Shown here: piece by piece, positions 9,304 to 18,218 of the stretch | Layout: each line of letters starts with the position of its first letter | Numbering within the stretch: the stretch's first letter is position 1 | Source of the DNA: Pseudomonas fluorescens | GTDB taxonomy: Bacteria; Pseudomonadota; Gammaproteobacteria; Pseudomonadales; Pseudomonadaceae | DNA length: 64,000 nt | NCBI RefSeq assembly: GCF_004683905.1 | Contig: NZ_CP038438.1 | Location: 5,456,001 to 5,520,000, forward strand | Direction of reading: 5' to 3' | The notes under the pieces: generated by a model | What the model saw: the letters and a program-made list of their open reading frames with translations, nothing else | Database searches by the model: none | What the model was told of the DNA's origin: nothing | Translations under genes and position numbers: made by a program

Positions 9304-9395
9304 CAAAAGCATGACCGCGTGGCAAATGACCCAGCGCAAACCTTCCCCGGCCGATTCGGTTAAACTGGCGGTCGAGATTTTTCCCGGAGGTCAGC

Positions 9396-10043
9396 ATGAC
9401 TACCCAACGTCACTACTCGCCGATTGACCGTCTTCTGCTGCAAGCCGATGCCGCGATGCGTACCCTGCTGCCTTTCAGCGGCCAGCCGTACCGTCCGTCG
9501 CCTGCCATCGTGCAGCCGGATGTGCAGATGAGCGATGAAGACACCCGCCACGTCGCCGGCCTGATGCGCATCAACCACACCGGTGAAGTCTGCGCCCAGG
9601 CGCTGTATCAGGGGCAGGCGCTGACCGCCAAGTTGCCGCAGGTGCGTGCTGCCATGGAGCACGCCGCCGAAGAAGAAATCGATCACCTGGTGTGGTGCGA
9701 ACAGCGCATCCATCAACTGGGCAGCCATACCAGCGTGCTCAATCCGCTGTTCTATGGAATGTCGTTCGGCATCGGCGCTGTAGCTGGTCTGATCAGTGAC
9801 AAGGTCAGCCTTGGCTTCGTCGCGGCCACCGAGCATCAGGTGTGCAAACACTTGAACGAGCACCTGGAACAATTGCCGGCCGAGGACGAAAAGTCCCGGG
9901 CGATTCTGGAACAGATGCGCATTGATGAAGAGCATCACGCGGAGAGTGCACTGGATGCGGGTGGTTTCCGTTTTCCGGCGCCGGTGAAGTTCGGGATGAG
10001 TCTGTTGGCGAAGGTGATGACCAAGAGTACCTACAGGATCTGA
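9396..10043 (+). CDS. coq7: Demethoxyubiquinone hydroxylase (diiron), ubiquinone synthesis
   Basis: Hydroxylates 2-polyprenyl-3-methyl-6-methoxy-benzoquinol, the penultimate step of ubiquinone synthesis. The 215-residue protein has the diiron carboxylate motifs INHTGEVCAQALYQGQ (about 59-74), EEEIDHLVWCEQR (about 90-102) and, toward the end, EQMRIDEEHHAESAL. It begins at the ATG at 9396 after GGAGG (9387-9391). It is convergent with speD, with a shared terminator at 10111-10147. Confidence 0.94.
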   Translation: MTTQRHYSPIDRLLLQADAAMRTLLPFSGQPYRPSPAIVQPDVQMSDEDTRHVAGLMRINHTGEVCAQALYQGQALTAKLPQVRAAMEHAAEEEIDHLVWCEQRIHQLGSHTSVLNPLFYGMSFGIGAVAGLISDKVSLGFVAATEHQVCKHLNEHLEQLPAEDEKSRAILEQMRIDEEHHAESALDAGGFRFPAPVKFGMSLLAKVMTKSTYRI

Positions 10044-10066
10044 CTTCAGTGTTGTCTGGCAGGGCC

Positions 10067-10095
10067 CCTTCGCGAGCAAGCTCGCTCCCACAGGG
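10067..10095. repeat. Single REP element
   Basis: One copy of the REP core (CTTCGCGAGCAAGCTCGCTCC) without an inverted partner, just after coq7. The GCTCGC in place of GCCCGC marks a sequence variant. Confidence 0.7.
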
Positions 10096-10110
10096 TTCTG
10101 TTTCGGTAAT

Positions 10111-10147
10111 AAAAAAGGCGACTACCGCACGGTAGTCGCCTTTTTTG
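10111..10147. terminator. Bidirectional terminator between coq7 and speD
   Basis: AAAAAAGGCGACTACCG and CGGTAGTCGCCTTTTTT form a perfect stem with A and T tracts on both sides, between convergent coq7 (+) and speD (-). Confidence 0.92.
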
Positions 10148-10159
10148 TGCCCGGGAATC

Positions 10160-10954
10160 TTACGCCGGCATGTTGCGCGCGTAGAAGATTTCCAGCATTT
10201 CGTGTTTCACACGCTCGGTCACCTGAGCACGCTGCTCGGAGGACAGGTTGCTGGTGGCGTCGCCGAACAGGTAGTTATCCAGTTCGAAGTTCTTCAGCAG
10301 CATTTTGGTGTGGAACAGGTTTTCCTGGTACACGTTCACGTCGGTCATCTGGTACGCGTCGCGAGTGTCTTCGGAAAGGTAGTTCTGGATCGAGTTGATC
10401 TCGTGGTCGATGAAGTGCTTGTTGCCTTCAACGTCACGGGTGAAGCCGCGCACACGGTAATCCACAGTCACGATGTCCGAATCGAACTGGTGAATGAGGA
10501 AGTTGAGCGCTTTAAGCGGTGAAATGACACCACAGGTCGACACGTCGATGTCCACACGGAACGTCGCAATACCGGCGTCCGGATGGATTTCCGGATAGGT
10601 ATGCACCGTGATGTGACTCTTGTCGAGGTGGGCAAGGATGATTTCGGGCAATGGACCCGGGGACTCTTCGATCTGGCTGTCAGTCGGGGTCACCGGCTCT
10701 TCCGAGATCAGAATCGTGACGCTGGCACCCTGAGGCTCATAGTTCTGACTCGCGATGTTCAGAATGTTGGCACCAATGATTTCGACAACTTCCGTGAGGA
10801 TCTGCGTCAGGCGTTCGGCGTTGTACTCTTGATTGATGTACTCGACGTAAGCCTGCTGGTCTTGCGGGGTTTCCGCGTAGCAGATGTCATAGATGTTGAA
10901 GCTCAAGGTCTTTGTCAGGTTATTGAACCCGTGGAGCTTGAGTTTGCTTTTCAC
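10160..10954 (-). CDS. speD: S-adenosylmethionine decarboxylase proenzyme, GTG start
   Basis: Makes decarboxylated SAM, the aminopropyl donor for spermidine. The start is the GTG at 10954, giving 264 residues that begin MKSKLKLHGFNNLTKTLSFN, the conserved enterobacterial-type N-terminus. A frame open to 10996 adds 14 basic residues with no such resemblance. The enzyme self-cleaves at a Lys-Ser bond to form pyruvoyl; here this is LDKSHITVHTYPE with Ser at about 113. The gene is single, with a terminator downstream. Confidence 0.94.
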   Translation of the reverse strand: MKSKLKLHGFNNLTKTLSFNIYDICYAETPQDQQAYVEYINQEYNAERLTQILTEVVEIIGANILNIASQNYEPQGASVTILISEEPVTPTDSQIEESPGPLPEIILAHLDKSHITVHTYPEIHPDAGIATFRVDIDVSTCGVISPLKALNFLIHQFDSDIVTVDYRVRGFTRDVEGNKHFIDHEINSIQNYLSEDTRDAYQMTDVNVYQENLFHTKMLLKNFELDNYLFGDATSNLSSEQRAQVTERVKHEMLEIFYARNMPA

Positions 10955-11191
10955 CGTTAAAAACTCTCTATGTATGCGGCGCAGCCGCGTGATCAAGCAT
11001 GCCCGTCAAGTGCGAACAACGCACCTGCGTAGGACGGTTAACACCTCTTCGCGATGGCGATTTTGGTTATCTGTTCAGGCGGACGATCCGTCGGTTGACC
11101 GATCACTGCCCTGAAAAAAGTGGCGCATTATGCAGACGTCAGCGAGGGATCGCCAGAGTCTGCACTGCTTTTATGATAGTTGAATGTCGAT

Positions 11192-11614
11192 TCAACCGAG
11201 CTCGACGATTTCATAATCGTGAGTGATCGCCACGCCGGCCGCGCCGAGCATGATCGAGGCCGAGCAATACTTCTCGGCAGACAGTTCGATGGCGCGCTTG
11301 ACCTGGGCTTCTTTCAGGCCACGGCCCTTGACCACGAAGTGCATGTGGATCTTGGTGAACACCTTCGGATCTTCGGTCGCGCGCTCGGCTTCGAGGAACG
11401 CTTCGCAGCTTTCAACCGCCTGACGCGACTTCTTCAGGATGCTGACCACGTCGAAGTTGCTGCAACCGCCAACGCCCAGCAGGAGCATTTCCATCGGGCG
11501 AACACCCAGATTACGACCACCGGCGTCCGGCGGTCCGTCCATGACCACAACATGTCCGCTACCGGATTCGCCGAGGAACATGGCTTCGCCAGCCCATTGG
11601 ATGCGTGCCTTCAT
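11192..11614 (-). CDS. OsmC family peroxide reductase-like protein
   Basis: 140-residue OsmC/Ohr superfamily protein. The two conserved cysteines are C51 (LGVGGCSNFDVV) and C117 (SAEKYCSASIML), which in Ohr/OsmC form the peroxidatic/resolving pair. The ATG at 11614 is chosen; a TTG two codons earlier is also possible. It is an independent gene next to divergent vfr, and its order relative to speD and vfr is as in P. aeruginosa. The actual substrate cannot be told from the sequence. Confidence 0.87.
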   Translation of the reverse strand: MKARIQWAGEAMFLGESGSGHVVVMDGPPDAGGRNLGVRPMEMLLLGVGGCSNFDVVSILKKSRQAVESCEAFLEAERATEDPKVFTKIHMHFVVKGRGLKEAQVKRAIELSAEKYCSASIMLGAAGVAITHDYEIVELG

Positions 11615-11853
11615 CGCCAAGACTCCACTGTAGAAAAAAGGGTCGCCAGCTTAGCACAGGCCTTTGCTCTGGCAGCGCCCGGCGTTCCTAGGACGGATGC
11701 CTCAGCTGCGTAGGTAATTTCTCGAATTTTCGACGAAGTGTCTGGTAAGCTGGCGCCAATTCGCTGGCGCCAATTGTCAGCCTGTGTAGCGACCGCCTTC
11801 AACGCCTCATAAAAAAATCAAACATCACCGTGCAGTCTTTTCGGGATACAACC

Positions 11854-12498
11854 ATGGTTGCTATTACCCCCACACCCAAAATCAAGAACCTCGACAAGCT
11901 GTTGATGCATTGCCAGCGCCGTCGCCATGCGGCCAAGAGCAACATCATCTGCGCCGGCGATCGCTCGGACACGCTGTACTTCATCATCAAAGGTTCGGTC
12001 ACCATCTTGATCGAAGATGACGACGGCCGCGAAATGATCATCGCCTACCTCAACGCCGGGGACTTCTTCGGCGAGCTGGGTCTGTTCGAACAGGCAGGCC
12101 AGGAACAGCAACGCAGCGCATGGGTGCGGGCCAAGGTCGAATGCGAAATCGCCGAAATCAGCTACGTGAAGTTCCGCGAACTGTCGCAGCAGGATCCAGA
12201 CATTCTTTACGTCCTCAGCGGACAAATCGCCCAACGTCTGCGCAATACCACGCGCAAGGTCGGCGACCTGGCGTTCTTCGACGTTACCGGTCGCGTGGCC
12301 CGCTGCCTGCTGGAGCTGTGTAAGCAGCCCGACGCGATGACCCACCCGGACGGCATGCAGATCAAGGTGACCCGTCAGGAAATCGGCCGGATTGTCGGTT
12401 GTTCGCGGGAGATGGTCGGTCGCGTGCTCAAGGATCTTGAAGAACGCAACCTGGTCGATGTGAAAGGCAAGACCATGGTGGTCTTCGGCACGCGCTAA
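11854..12498 (+). CDS. vfr: cAMP receptor protein Vfr (Crp family global regulator)
   Basis: cAMP-dependent transcription factor controlling virulence, motility and carbon use in Pseudomonas. The start is the ATG at 11854 (214 residues, MVAITPTPKIKNLDKL), matching the known Vfr length; a GTG at 11830 would add eight residues. The cyclic-nucleotide domain shows FFGELGLFEQ with the phosphate-contacting RSAW segment, then the long dimer helix. The winged helix is at about 165-195 (TRQEIGRIVGCSREMVGRVL). Its stop is only 10 bases from the stop of the convergent lipoate-ligase-like gene. Confidence 0.95.
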   Translation: MVAITPTPKIKNLDKLLMHCQRRRHAAKSNIICAGDRSDTLYFIIKGSVTILIEDDDGREMIIAYLNAGDFFGELGLFEQAGQEQQRSAWVRAKVECEIAEISYVKFRELSQQDPDILYVLSGQIAQRLRNTTRKVGDLAFFDVTGRVARCLLELCKQPDAMTHPDGMQIKVTRQEIGRIVGCSREMVGRVLKDLEERNLVDVKGKTMVVFGTR

Positions 12499-12508
12499 GC
12501 GCACAAAA

Positions 12509-13210
12509 TCAGGCGCTGTAGACCTGCGCCAGCATCAGACGAAACAGCTCATCCAGACGCGCCAAAGCCGTTGGCGCGACGAACTTCTCATGCAGGGCGA
12601 TGTGGCTTTCGGCGCGCACCCGCTGCTCCAGACCGCAAGCCTCGTTGAAGCGATTGACCGCTGCAACCATCGACTCGCGCTCGTTATCCATCAGCATCGC
12701 CCCGTGCACCAGCCCCACCGGACGCTGCCCGCCCTGACTCTGGCGCCAGCGCTGAGCGGTGCCGACCATCTTGCGGCCGTCGAGATTGACGTTGAAACGA
12801 CCGTCGCAGAACGCGCCGTCGATTTCGCCCAACGACGACACACCACCCAACTCATCGAGCAATTCACAGATCGGATCACACAGGCGCCGGTAACCGGTTT
12901 CGATGCGGTTCAGATCGCCCTCGCTGCGGGGCGGGGCGTAAACCAATGCGATGTTGATGGTTGAAGCGGATTGCGGGACCGGTTCACCGCCGGTTTCCCG
13001 CAGCAAGACTGGCCAGCCGGCAGCAGCGGAGACTTCACAGGCGTGGTCAAAACCGGGCAGACGATTGAGCCGGCGCGGCATGACCAGAGCGCAATCGCTC
13101 GGTTGCCAGAACAGCAGGCCGAATTCGGCGTCGCCGGCGCAGATCGAGGCCAACAGGTCTTGCTCGGCCTTGAGGCCGGCTTCGATGGTCAGGGGGGTTG
13201 GCAGCGACAT
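12509..13210 (-). CDS. Lipoate-protein ligase A-like (BPL/LPL catalytic domain)
   Basis: 233-residue protein starting at the ATG at 13210 (MSLPTPLTIEAGLKAEQDLL). Upstream in-frame residues come from translation through a REP element and are discarded. The domain resembles LplA/OctT acyltransferases: an RRLNRLPGFDHACE segment stands in the place of the usual RR...GGxVxHD region, and NVNLDGRKMVGTAQRW contains the conserved Lys-x-x-G-x-A-Q of the lipoyl-AMP site. It therefore probably transfers or binds lipoate or octanoate, but the GG-H motif is not typical, so the precise activity is open. The gene stands alone between vfr and trpC. Confidence 0.75.
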   Translation of the reverse strand: MSLPTPLTIEAGLKAEQDLLASICAGDAEFGLLFWQPSDCALVMPRRLNRLPGFDHACEVSAAAGWPVLLRETGGEPVPQSASTINIALVYAPPRSEGDLNRIETGYRRLCDPICELLDELGGVSSLGEIDGAFCDGRFNVNLDGRKMVGTAQRWRQSQGGQRPVGLVHGAMLMDNERESMVAAVNRFNEACGLEQRVRAESHIALHEKFVAPTALARLDELFRLMLAQVYSA

Positions 13211-13252
13211 GGAGAACTCCGGCAGATCGTAAATCTTCGGGAAATTTGAAGG

Positions 13253-13327
13253 CCCTTTCGCGAGCAAGCCCGCTCCCACAGGGGGAAATGCATTCCAAAT
13301 GTGGGAGCGGGCTTGCTCGCGAAGGGG
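13253..13327. repeat. REPIN with short spacer
   Basis: Inverted REP copies (TTCGCGAGCAAGCCCGCTCC and complement) around the spacer GGGGGAAATGCATTCCAAAT. The same spacer is found in the damaged copy at 48768-48832. It lies between trpC and the lipoate-ligase-like gene. Confidence 0.88.
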
Positions 13328-13347
13328 TCGACTCGGTCTAACGGCAA

Positions 13348-14184
13348 TCAGTCGAGAGTCGAACCACTGACCGGAACGCCACGCTCCGGGAAGAACAGGC
13401 GCTGCAGTTCGGTGCCCGGGCTTTCCGCGCGCATGAACGCTTCGCCCACCAGGAACGCATAAACGTCGCTGATTTCCATCAACTCGACATCGGCACGGTT
13501 GAGGATGCCGCTCTCGGTAATCACCATACGGTCGCGCGGGATGCGCGGCAGCAGGTCGAGGGTGGTTTCCAGGCTGACGTCGAAGGTGTGCAGGTTGCGG
13601 TTGTTGACCCCGACCAGCGGCGTGTCGAGGGTTTTCAGTGCGCGTTCCAGCTCATCGCCATCGTGCACTTCCACCAGCACATCGAGACCCACGCCTTTGG
13701 CCACCGAGGCCAGCTCAGCCATTTTCACGTCGTCCAGTGCGGAGACGATCAACAGCACGCAGTCGGCGCCCAGCGCGCGGGCTTCGACGATCTGGTACGG
13801 ATCGATCATGAAGTCCTTGCGGATCACCGGCAATTTGCACGCGGCGCGGGCCTGTTGCAGGTAGGCATCGGCGCCCTGGAAGTAGTCGATATCAGTCAGT
13901 ACGGACAGACAGGTCGCACCGCCCTTCTCGTAGCTCTTGGCAATGTCGGCAGGCACGAAGTTCTCGCGGATCACGCCTTTGCTCGGCGAAGCCTTTTTGA
14001 TTTCGGCGATCACCGCCGGTTGCTTCTTCTTGGCCTGCGCCAGCAATGCCTGGGCAAAACCACGGGGTGCATCGGCCGCCTTGGCCAGACTTTCCAGCTC
14101 GCTCAGGCTGACGCGAGCGCTACGCTCGGCGACTTCCTGGACTTTGCGCGCCAGAATGTTTTCCAGAACCGTCGGTACACTCAT
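13348..14184 (-). CDS. trpC: Indole-3-glycerol phosphate synthase
   Basis: Closes the indole ring from CdRP in tryptophan synthesis. The 278-residue TIM barrel is monofunctional, with no fused TrpF. Motifs are VIAEIKKASPSKGVI with the catalytic Lys near 63-64, CLSVLTD, IRKDFMIDPYQI and GVNNRNLHTF. It is the last gene of trpGDC: its ATG overlaps the trpD stop by 4 bases (ATGA), indicating translational coupling. Confidence 0.97.
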   Translation of the reverse strand: MSVPTVLENILARKVQEVAERSARVSLSELESLAKAADAPRGFAQALLAQAKKKQPAVIAEIKKASPSKGVIRENFVPADIAKSYEKGGATCLSVLTDIDYFQGADAYLQQARAACKLPVIRKDFMIDPYQIVEARALGADCVLLIVSALDDVKMAELASVAKGVGLDVLVEVHDGDELERALKTLDTPLVGVNNRNLHTFDVSLETTLDLLPRIPRDRMVITESGILNRADVELMEISDVYAFLVGEAFMRAESPGTELQRLFFPERGVPVSGSTLD

Positions 14185-15230
14185 CCCTCATTCTCCACTT
14201 TGAATACCGCGGTAAAGGCACCCAACTCCTCGAGTTTTTCCCGAGCAAGACCGGTGTGCAGAGCATCGTGCGCAAGTGCCACGCCTTCTTTGAGACTGGT
14301 CGACAGGTCAGCCGCGTACAGCGCCGCACCGGCATTGAGCACAATCATTTCGGCAGCTTTCTGGCCGTTCTCGGTCTTGCGCTTGCCCAGCGCATCGCGA
14401 ATCAGCGCCAACGACGCTTCCGGGCCTTCGACCGAGAGGCCGTGCAGGCTCTGGCTCTTCATGCCCAGATCTTCCGGCTCGACCCAATATTCGGTGATTT
14501 CGTTGTTCTTCAGTTCAGCGACGAAGGTCGGCGCGGCGAGACTGAACTCGTCCAGACCGTCCTTCGAATGCACCACCAGTACGTGCTTGCTGCCCAGGCG
14601 CTGCAAGACTTCGGCCAATGGCCGGCACAGCGCGGGCGTAAACACGCCCACCACCTGATGTTTGACACCGGCCGGATTCGTAAGCGGGCCGAGCATGTTG
14701 AACAGCGTACGCAGGCCGAGATCGCGACGCGGGCCAGCGGCGTACTTCATGGCTTTGTGATGAGTCTGGGCAAACATGAAACCGATGCCGACGTTGTCGA
14801 TGCAACGGGCGACCTGTACCGGCGTCAGGTTCAGGTAGATGCCGGCTGCTTCGAGCAAGTCGGCGCTGCCGCTCTTGCCCGATACCGCGCGGTTGCCGTG
14901 CTTGGCCACGGTACAACCGGCTGCCGCGACGACAAACGCGGACGCCGTCGACACGTTGAAAATGTTCGCACCGTCACCGCCAGTGCCGACCACATCGACC
15001 ACGCCGTCGAGGGTCTTGAGTTCGACCTGATCGGCCAGCTCACGCATCACCGAAACGGCGCCGACGATTTCATCGATGCTCTCGCTCTTCATGCGCATGG
15101 CCATCATGAATGCGCCGATCTGCGCCTCGGTGCATTGACCGGTCATGATTTCGCGCATCACGTCGCGCATTTCTTCGGTGCTGAGGTCGAGGTGTTCGAC
15201 GATACGGCTCAGGGCTGTCTTGATATTCAT
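14181..15230 (-). CDS. trpD: Anthranilate phosphoribosyltransferase
   Basis: Transfers phosphoribosyl from PRPP to anthranilate. The 349-residue protein has the PRPP loop GTGGDGANIFNVST (82-95) and KHGNRAVSGKSGSADLLEA (about 109-127). It starts 9 bases after the trpG stop and overlaps trpC by 4 bases, so trpGDC is one translationally coupled unit. Confidence 0.97.
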   Translation of the reverse strand: MNIKTALSRIVEHLDLSTEEMRDVMREIMTGQCTEAQIGAFMMAMRMKSESIDEIVGAVSVMRELADQVELKTLDGVVDVVGTGGDGANIFNVSTASAFVVAAAGCTVAKHGNRAVSGKSGSADLLEAAGIYLNLTPVQVARCIDNVGIGFMFAQTHHKAMKYAAGPRRDLGLRTLFNMLGPLTNPAGVKHQVVGVFTPALCRPLAEVLQRLGSKHVLVVHSKDGLDEFSLAAPTFVAELKNNEITEYWVEPEDLGMKSQSLHGLSVEGPEASLALIRDALGKRKTENGQKAAEMIVLNAGAALYAADLSTSLKEGVALAHDALHTGLAREKLEELGAFTAVFKVENEG

Positions 15231-15239
15231 GGGAAGTCC

Positions 15240-15833
15240 TTAGCGCGTGCCGCCGGTTTGTTTGAGGAAGTTGGCAAACAGTTCATGGCCCTGCTCGGTC
15301 AGGATCGACTCAGGGTGGAACTGTACGCCCTCAATGTTCAGGGTCTTGTGCCGCAGGCCCATGATTTCGTCGACTGAACCATCATCGTGCTGCGTCCACG
15401 CGGTCAGCTCAAGGCACTCGGGCAAAGTATCGTGCTTGACGATCAGCGAGTGGTAGCGGGTAACCGTCAGCGGATGATTCAGACCGGCGAAAACGCCCTT
15501 GTCCTCATGGAATACCGGGCTAGTCTTACCGTGCATCACCTGACGGGCACGCACGACATCGCCGCCGAACGCTTGGCCAATCGATTGATGGCCGAGGCAG
15601 ACGCCGAGGATCGGCAGTTTGCCGGCGAAATGCTTGATGGCTTCGATGGAAATGCCGGCTTCGGTCGGCGTGCACGGGCCTGGCGAGACCACGATGCGCT
15701 CGGGGTTGAGCGCTTCGATTTCGGCGACGGTCAGTTCGTCGTTGCGCACGACTTTGACCTCGGCACCCAGCTCGCCGAGGTACTGCACAACGTTGTAAGT
15801 AAAGGAGTCGTAGTTGTCGATCATCAGCAACAT
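15240..15833 (-). CDS. trpG: Anthranilate synthase component II (glutamine amidotransferase)
   Basis: Supplies ammonia from glutamine to TrpE; homologues can also serve PabB. The start is the ATG at 15833 (197 residues, MLLMIDNYDSFTYNVVQYLG). The triad residues are C79 in GVCLGHQSIGQAFGG and the His/Glu of GVQFHPESIL. An upstream in-frame extension to 15944 has no amidotransferase features. It is the first gene of trpGDC and is preceded by its own leader region with a Trp-rich leader peptide (15997-16083). Confidence 0.96.
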   Translation of the reverse strand: MLLMIDNYDSFTYNVVQYLGELGAEVKVVRNDELTVAEIEALNPERIVVSPGPCTPTEAGISIEAIKHFAGKLPILGVCLGHQSIGQAFGGDVVRARQVMHGKTSPVFHEDKGVFAGLNHPLTVTRYHSLIVKHDTLPECLELTAWTQHDDGSVDEIMGLRHKTLNIEGVQFHPESILTEQGHELFANFLKQTGGTR

Positions 15834-15973
15834 GGCGTTTCGAACCTCTTGAATTCTGACTTGAAGACAGCCTTCGAATGACTTGCCCGCAGGGCGCTGC
15901 ACGATGTCGGACGCGCAGGTGGCGTCGGCACAGCGGCATTTCAAACGGGCAAGGAAGGCAAAGCGATACAGAT

Positions 15974-15986
15974 CCGGCCGGGCCGG
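15974..15986 (-). promoter_or_regulatory. GC-rich hairpin after the trpG leader peptide
   Basis: CCGGCCGGGCCGG lies 11 bases past the leader stop, in a position that could form part of an attenuator. The trpE leader is followed by a similar GCCGGC repeat. No clean U-tract follows, so I do not call it a terminator. Confidence 0.4.
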
Positions 15987-15996
15987 CAGAAAAGAT

Positions 15997-16083
15997 TCAG
16001 GCGCGCCAACGCCAACGGGCGTGTGCCTTGATGACTTGATCCAGAAGTTTGCTGACGATCAACACGGGGAAGGTCTCGTTCAT
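15997..16083 (-). CDS. trpGDC leader peptide (putative attenuator peptide)
   Basis: 28-residue frame with an ATG at 16083 and a TGA ending at 15997. It begins MNETFPVLIVSKLL and ends HARWRWRA. Two Trp codons sit three and five codons before the final Ala, as expected for ribosome stalling under tryptophan shortage. GGAA just upstream can act as ribosome site. Its C-terminal half matches the frame upstream of trpE (VIKA.ARWRWRA, 19878-19946). Attenuation of trpE and trpGDC has been reported in P. putida, so function is inferred from that plus position, 163 bases upstream of trpG. Confidence 0.72.
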   Translation of the reverse strand: MNETFPVLIVSKLLDQVIKAHARWRWRA

Positions 16084-16240
16084 ACGTTCCGGCACAGTAA
16101 CTTAGCTGGACGGAGCGTGCAATATGGCGGGGCTGACGGGGGACAAAACTAAGGGAGGCTTCGCGACCGATGGCAAAACGCCGGGAGTTTTTGGTACTGT
16201 CGTTTCGTTCACCTACAACAATAAATAAACGGACTTGCTC
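16084..16240. promoter_or_regulatory. Divergent upstream region of the trpG leader and estA
   Basis: About 157 bases that must hold the promoters for trpLGDC (leftward) and estA (rightward). A sequence close to AATAAATAAA precedes the estA start. I could not identify convincing -35/-10 pairs or an operator. Confidence 0.4.
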
Positions 16241-18151
16241 ATGATCAAACAGACGTTGTTTGTACCGCTCGCCGGTTGCCTGCTCGCCATGGCTTGCGCC
16301 CAGGCGTACGCAGCACCCGCGCCCTACTCTAACTTCATCGTCTTCGGCGACAGCCTGAACGATGCCGGGACCTTCAAGGACAGCGGCGGCCCGGCCGGCG
16401 CCACGCAGCGCTACACCAACCGCACCGGTCCGCTGTACAAGGACGGTACCGGAGAAAACCGTGACCTCAACGCCACCCAGATCATCGGCGGCAAACTCGG
16501 TTTCAACCCCGACCAGACCGCCTCCTCGTCCTCGGCCGTGCGCGCCGGTGAAGGTCTGGCCGATGGCAACAACTGGGCGGTGGGCGGTTACCGTACCGAC
16601 CAGATCCTCGACTCGATCACCACCCAGTCCGCCACCGGCGAACGCACCCGCAGCGGTTACCTGCCGTCGAACGGCTTCCGTGCCGACCCGAACGCGCTGT
16701 ATTACCTGTCGGGGGGCGGCAACGATTTCCTTCAAGGCCGCGTACTCAGTCTCGATCAGGCCAGCGCCGCAGCCGATCGCCTGGCCGACAGCGCCCGCAC
16801 GCTGCAAGGCGCCGGCGCCAAATACATCATGGTCTGGCTGCTGCCGGACATCGGCCTGACCCCGGCCATCAACGGCTCGCCGCTGCAGGGTTTCACCTCG
16901 CAGCTCAGCGCCCAGTTCAACACCGAGCTGGTCAAGCAGTTGCAGGGCATCAACGCCGAAATCATCCCGCTGAACATCCCGGTGCTGCTCAAAGAAGCGT
17001 TCGCCAACCCGGCGCAGTTCGGCCTCGCGACCGACCAGAACCTGACGGCCACCTGCTTCAGCGGCAACAGTTGCACCGAGAACGCCCGATACGGCATCAA
17101 CAGCGCTACGCCGGATCCGACCAAGCTGATCTACAACGACGCAGTGCACCCGACCGAAGCCGGCCAGCGCTTGATTGCCGACTACGCCTACTCGCTGCTC
17201 GCCGCCCCTTGGGAGCTGACCCTGCTGCCGGAAATGGCCCAGGGTTCGTTGCGCGCGCATCAGGATGAACTGCGCAATCAATGGCTGGCCGATTGGGAAA
17301 ACTGGCAAGCCGTGGGCCAATGGCGCGCCATCGTTGCCGGCGGCGGTCAACATCAGGACTTCGACGGCCAACACAGCGCCGCCAGTGCCGACGGCAACGG
17401 CTACAACCTGAACATCGGCGGCAGCTATCGCGTCAACGAAGCCTGGCGCGTCGGTTTGGCCGCAGGTTTCTATAACCAGAAACTCGAAGCCGGCGACGCC
17501 GACTCGGAATACAAACTCAACTCCTACATGGGCACCGCGTTCGCCCAGTATCAGCAAAACCGCTGGTGGGGCGATCTGGCGATGACCGCCGGCAAACTCG
17601 ACTACGACAGCCTCAAGCGTAAATTCCAGCTTGGGGTCAACGAGCGCGGAGAGAAAGGCGATACCGACGGTTACGTGCTGGCGATCAGCGGCCGCCTCGG
17701 CTACGACATCGCGCAGCAGGCCAGCAGCCCGTGGCACCTGTCGCCGTTCGTCAGCGCCGACTTTGGCAAGACCGAAGTCGATGGCTACTCGGAAAAAGGC
17801 GCGGATTCCACAGCGCTGACCTTCGATGACCAGTCGCGCAACTCGCGGCGTCTGGGCGTGGGTATCCAGGGCAAGTACCAGATCACCGCGCAGACTGAAG
17901 TGTTCGGTGAGTTCGCTCACGAACGTGAGTACAACGACGACCGCCAGGATCTGACCATCAACCTCAACAGCCTGCCGGGCAACCGTTTCACGCTCGAAGG
18001 CTACGAGCCGCAGACCAACCTCAATCGCCTGAACCTGGGCGTGAGCCATAAGCTCACGCAGGATTTGGCGTTGCGCGCCAGCTACAACGTGCGCAAGGAT
18101 GATGACTTTACCCAGCAGGGGGTGAACGTCGGGGTCAGTCTCGATTTCTGA
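16241..18151 (+). CDS. estA: Autotransporter GDSL esterase EstA
   Basis: Outer-membrane-anchored esterase, in P. aeruginosa linked to rhamnolipid production and motility. The 636-residue protein begins at the ATG at 16241 with a signal peptide cleaved near AQAYA-APAP (residue 25). The passenger has GDSL with the nucleophile S38 (VFGDSLNDAG), block III GGGNDF and the Asp/His pair DAVHPTEAG. From about residue 365 a beta-domain follows (GYNLNIGGSYRVNE), ending in SLDF with terminal Phe, typical of autotransporter barrels. It lies between trpG and trpE, where P. aeruginosa carries pyocin genes. Confidence 0.94.
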   Translation: MIKQTLFVPLAGCLLAMACAQAYAAPAPYSNFIVFGDSLNDAGTFKDSGGPAGATQRYTNRTGPLYKDGTGENRDLNATQIIGGKLGFNPDQTASSSSAVRAGEGLADGNNWAVGGYRTDQILDSITTQSATGERTRSGYLPSNGFRADPNALYYLSGGGNDFLQGRVLSLDQASAAADRLADSARTLQGAGAKYIMVWLLPDIGLTPAINGSPLQGFTSQLSAQFNTELVKQLQGINAEIIPLNIPVLLKEAFANPAQFGLATDQNLTATCFSGNSCTENARYGINSATPDPTKLIYNDAVHPTEAGQRLIADYAYSLLAAPWELTLLPEMAQGSLRAHQDELRNQWLADWENWQAVGQWRAIVAGGGQHQDFDGQHSAASADGNGYNLNIGGSYRVNEAWRVGLAAGFYNQKLEAGDADSEYKLNSYMGTAFAQYQQNRWWGDLAMTAGKLDYDSLKRKFQLGVNERGEKGDTDGYVLAISGRLGYDIAQQASSPWHLSPFVSADFGKTEVDGYSEKGADSTALTFDDQSRNSRRLGVGIQGKYQITAQTEVFGEFAHEREYNDDRQDLTINLNSLPGNRFTLEGYEPQTNLNRLNLGVSHKLTQDLALRASYNVRKDDDFTQQGVNVGVSLDF

Positions 18152-18161
18152 TCTGCTGGCA

Positions 18162-18200
18162 TAAAAAACGCGGCGCCCTCACAGGCGCCGCGTTTTTTTA
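18162..18200. terminator. Bidirectional terminator between estA and trpE
   Basis: AAAAAACGCGGCGCC(CTCACA)GGCGCCGCGTTTTTTT forms a perfect stem with A and T tracts. It serves estA (+) and probably also trpE (-). Confidence 0.92.
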
Positions 18201-18218
18201 TGGCTGATCACAACACAA

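Noticed and set aside
13211..13279. N-terminal extension of the lipoate-ligase-like gene (MGAGLLAKGP...)
   Set aside because: This sequence is translation of the REP element, seen likewise at other REP copies in the window.
15941..18049. 702-codon open frame on the reverse strand opposite estA
   Set aside because: Composition mirrors the GC-rich codon use of estA. No domain is visible, whereas estA shows GDSL motifs, signal peptide and beta-barrel end.
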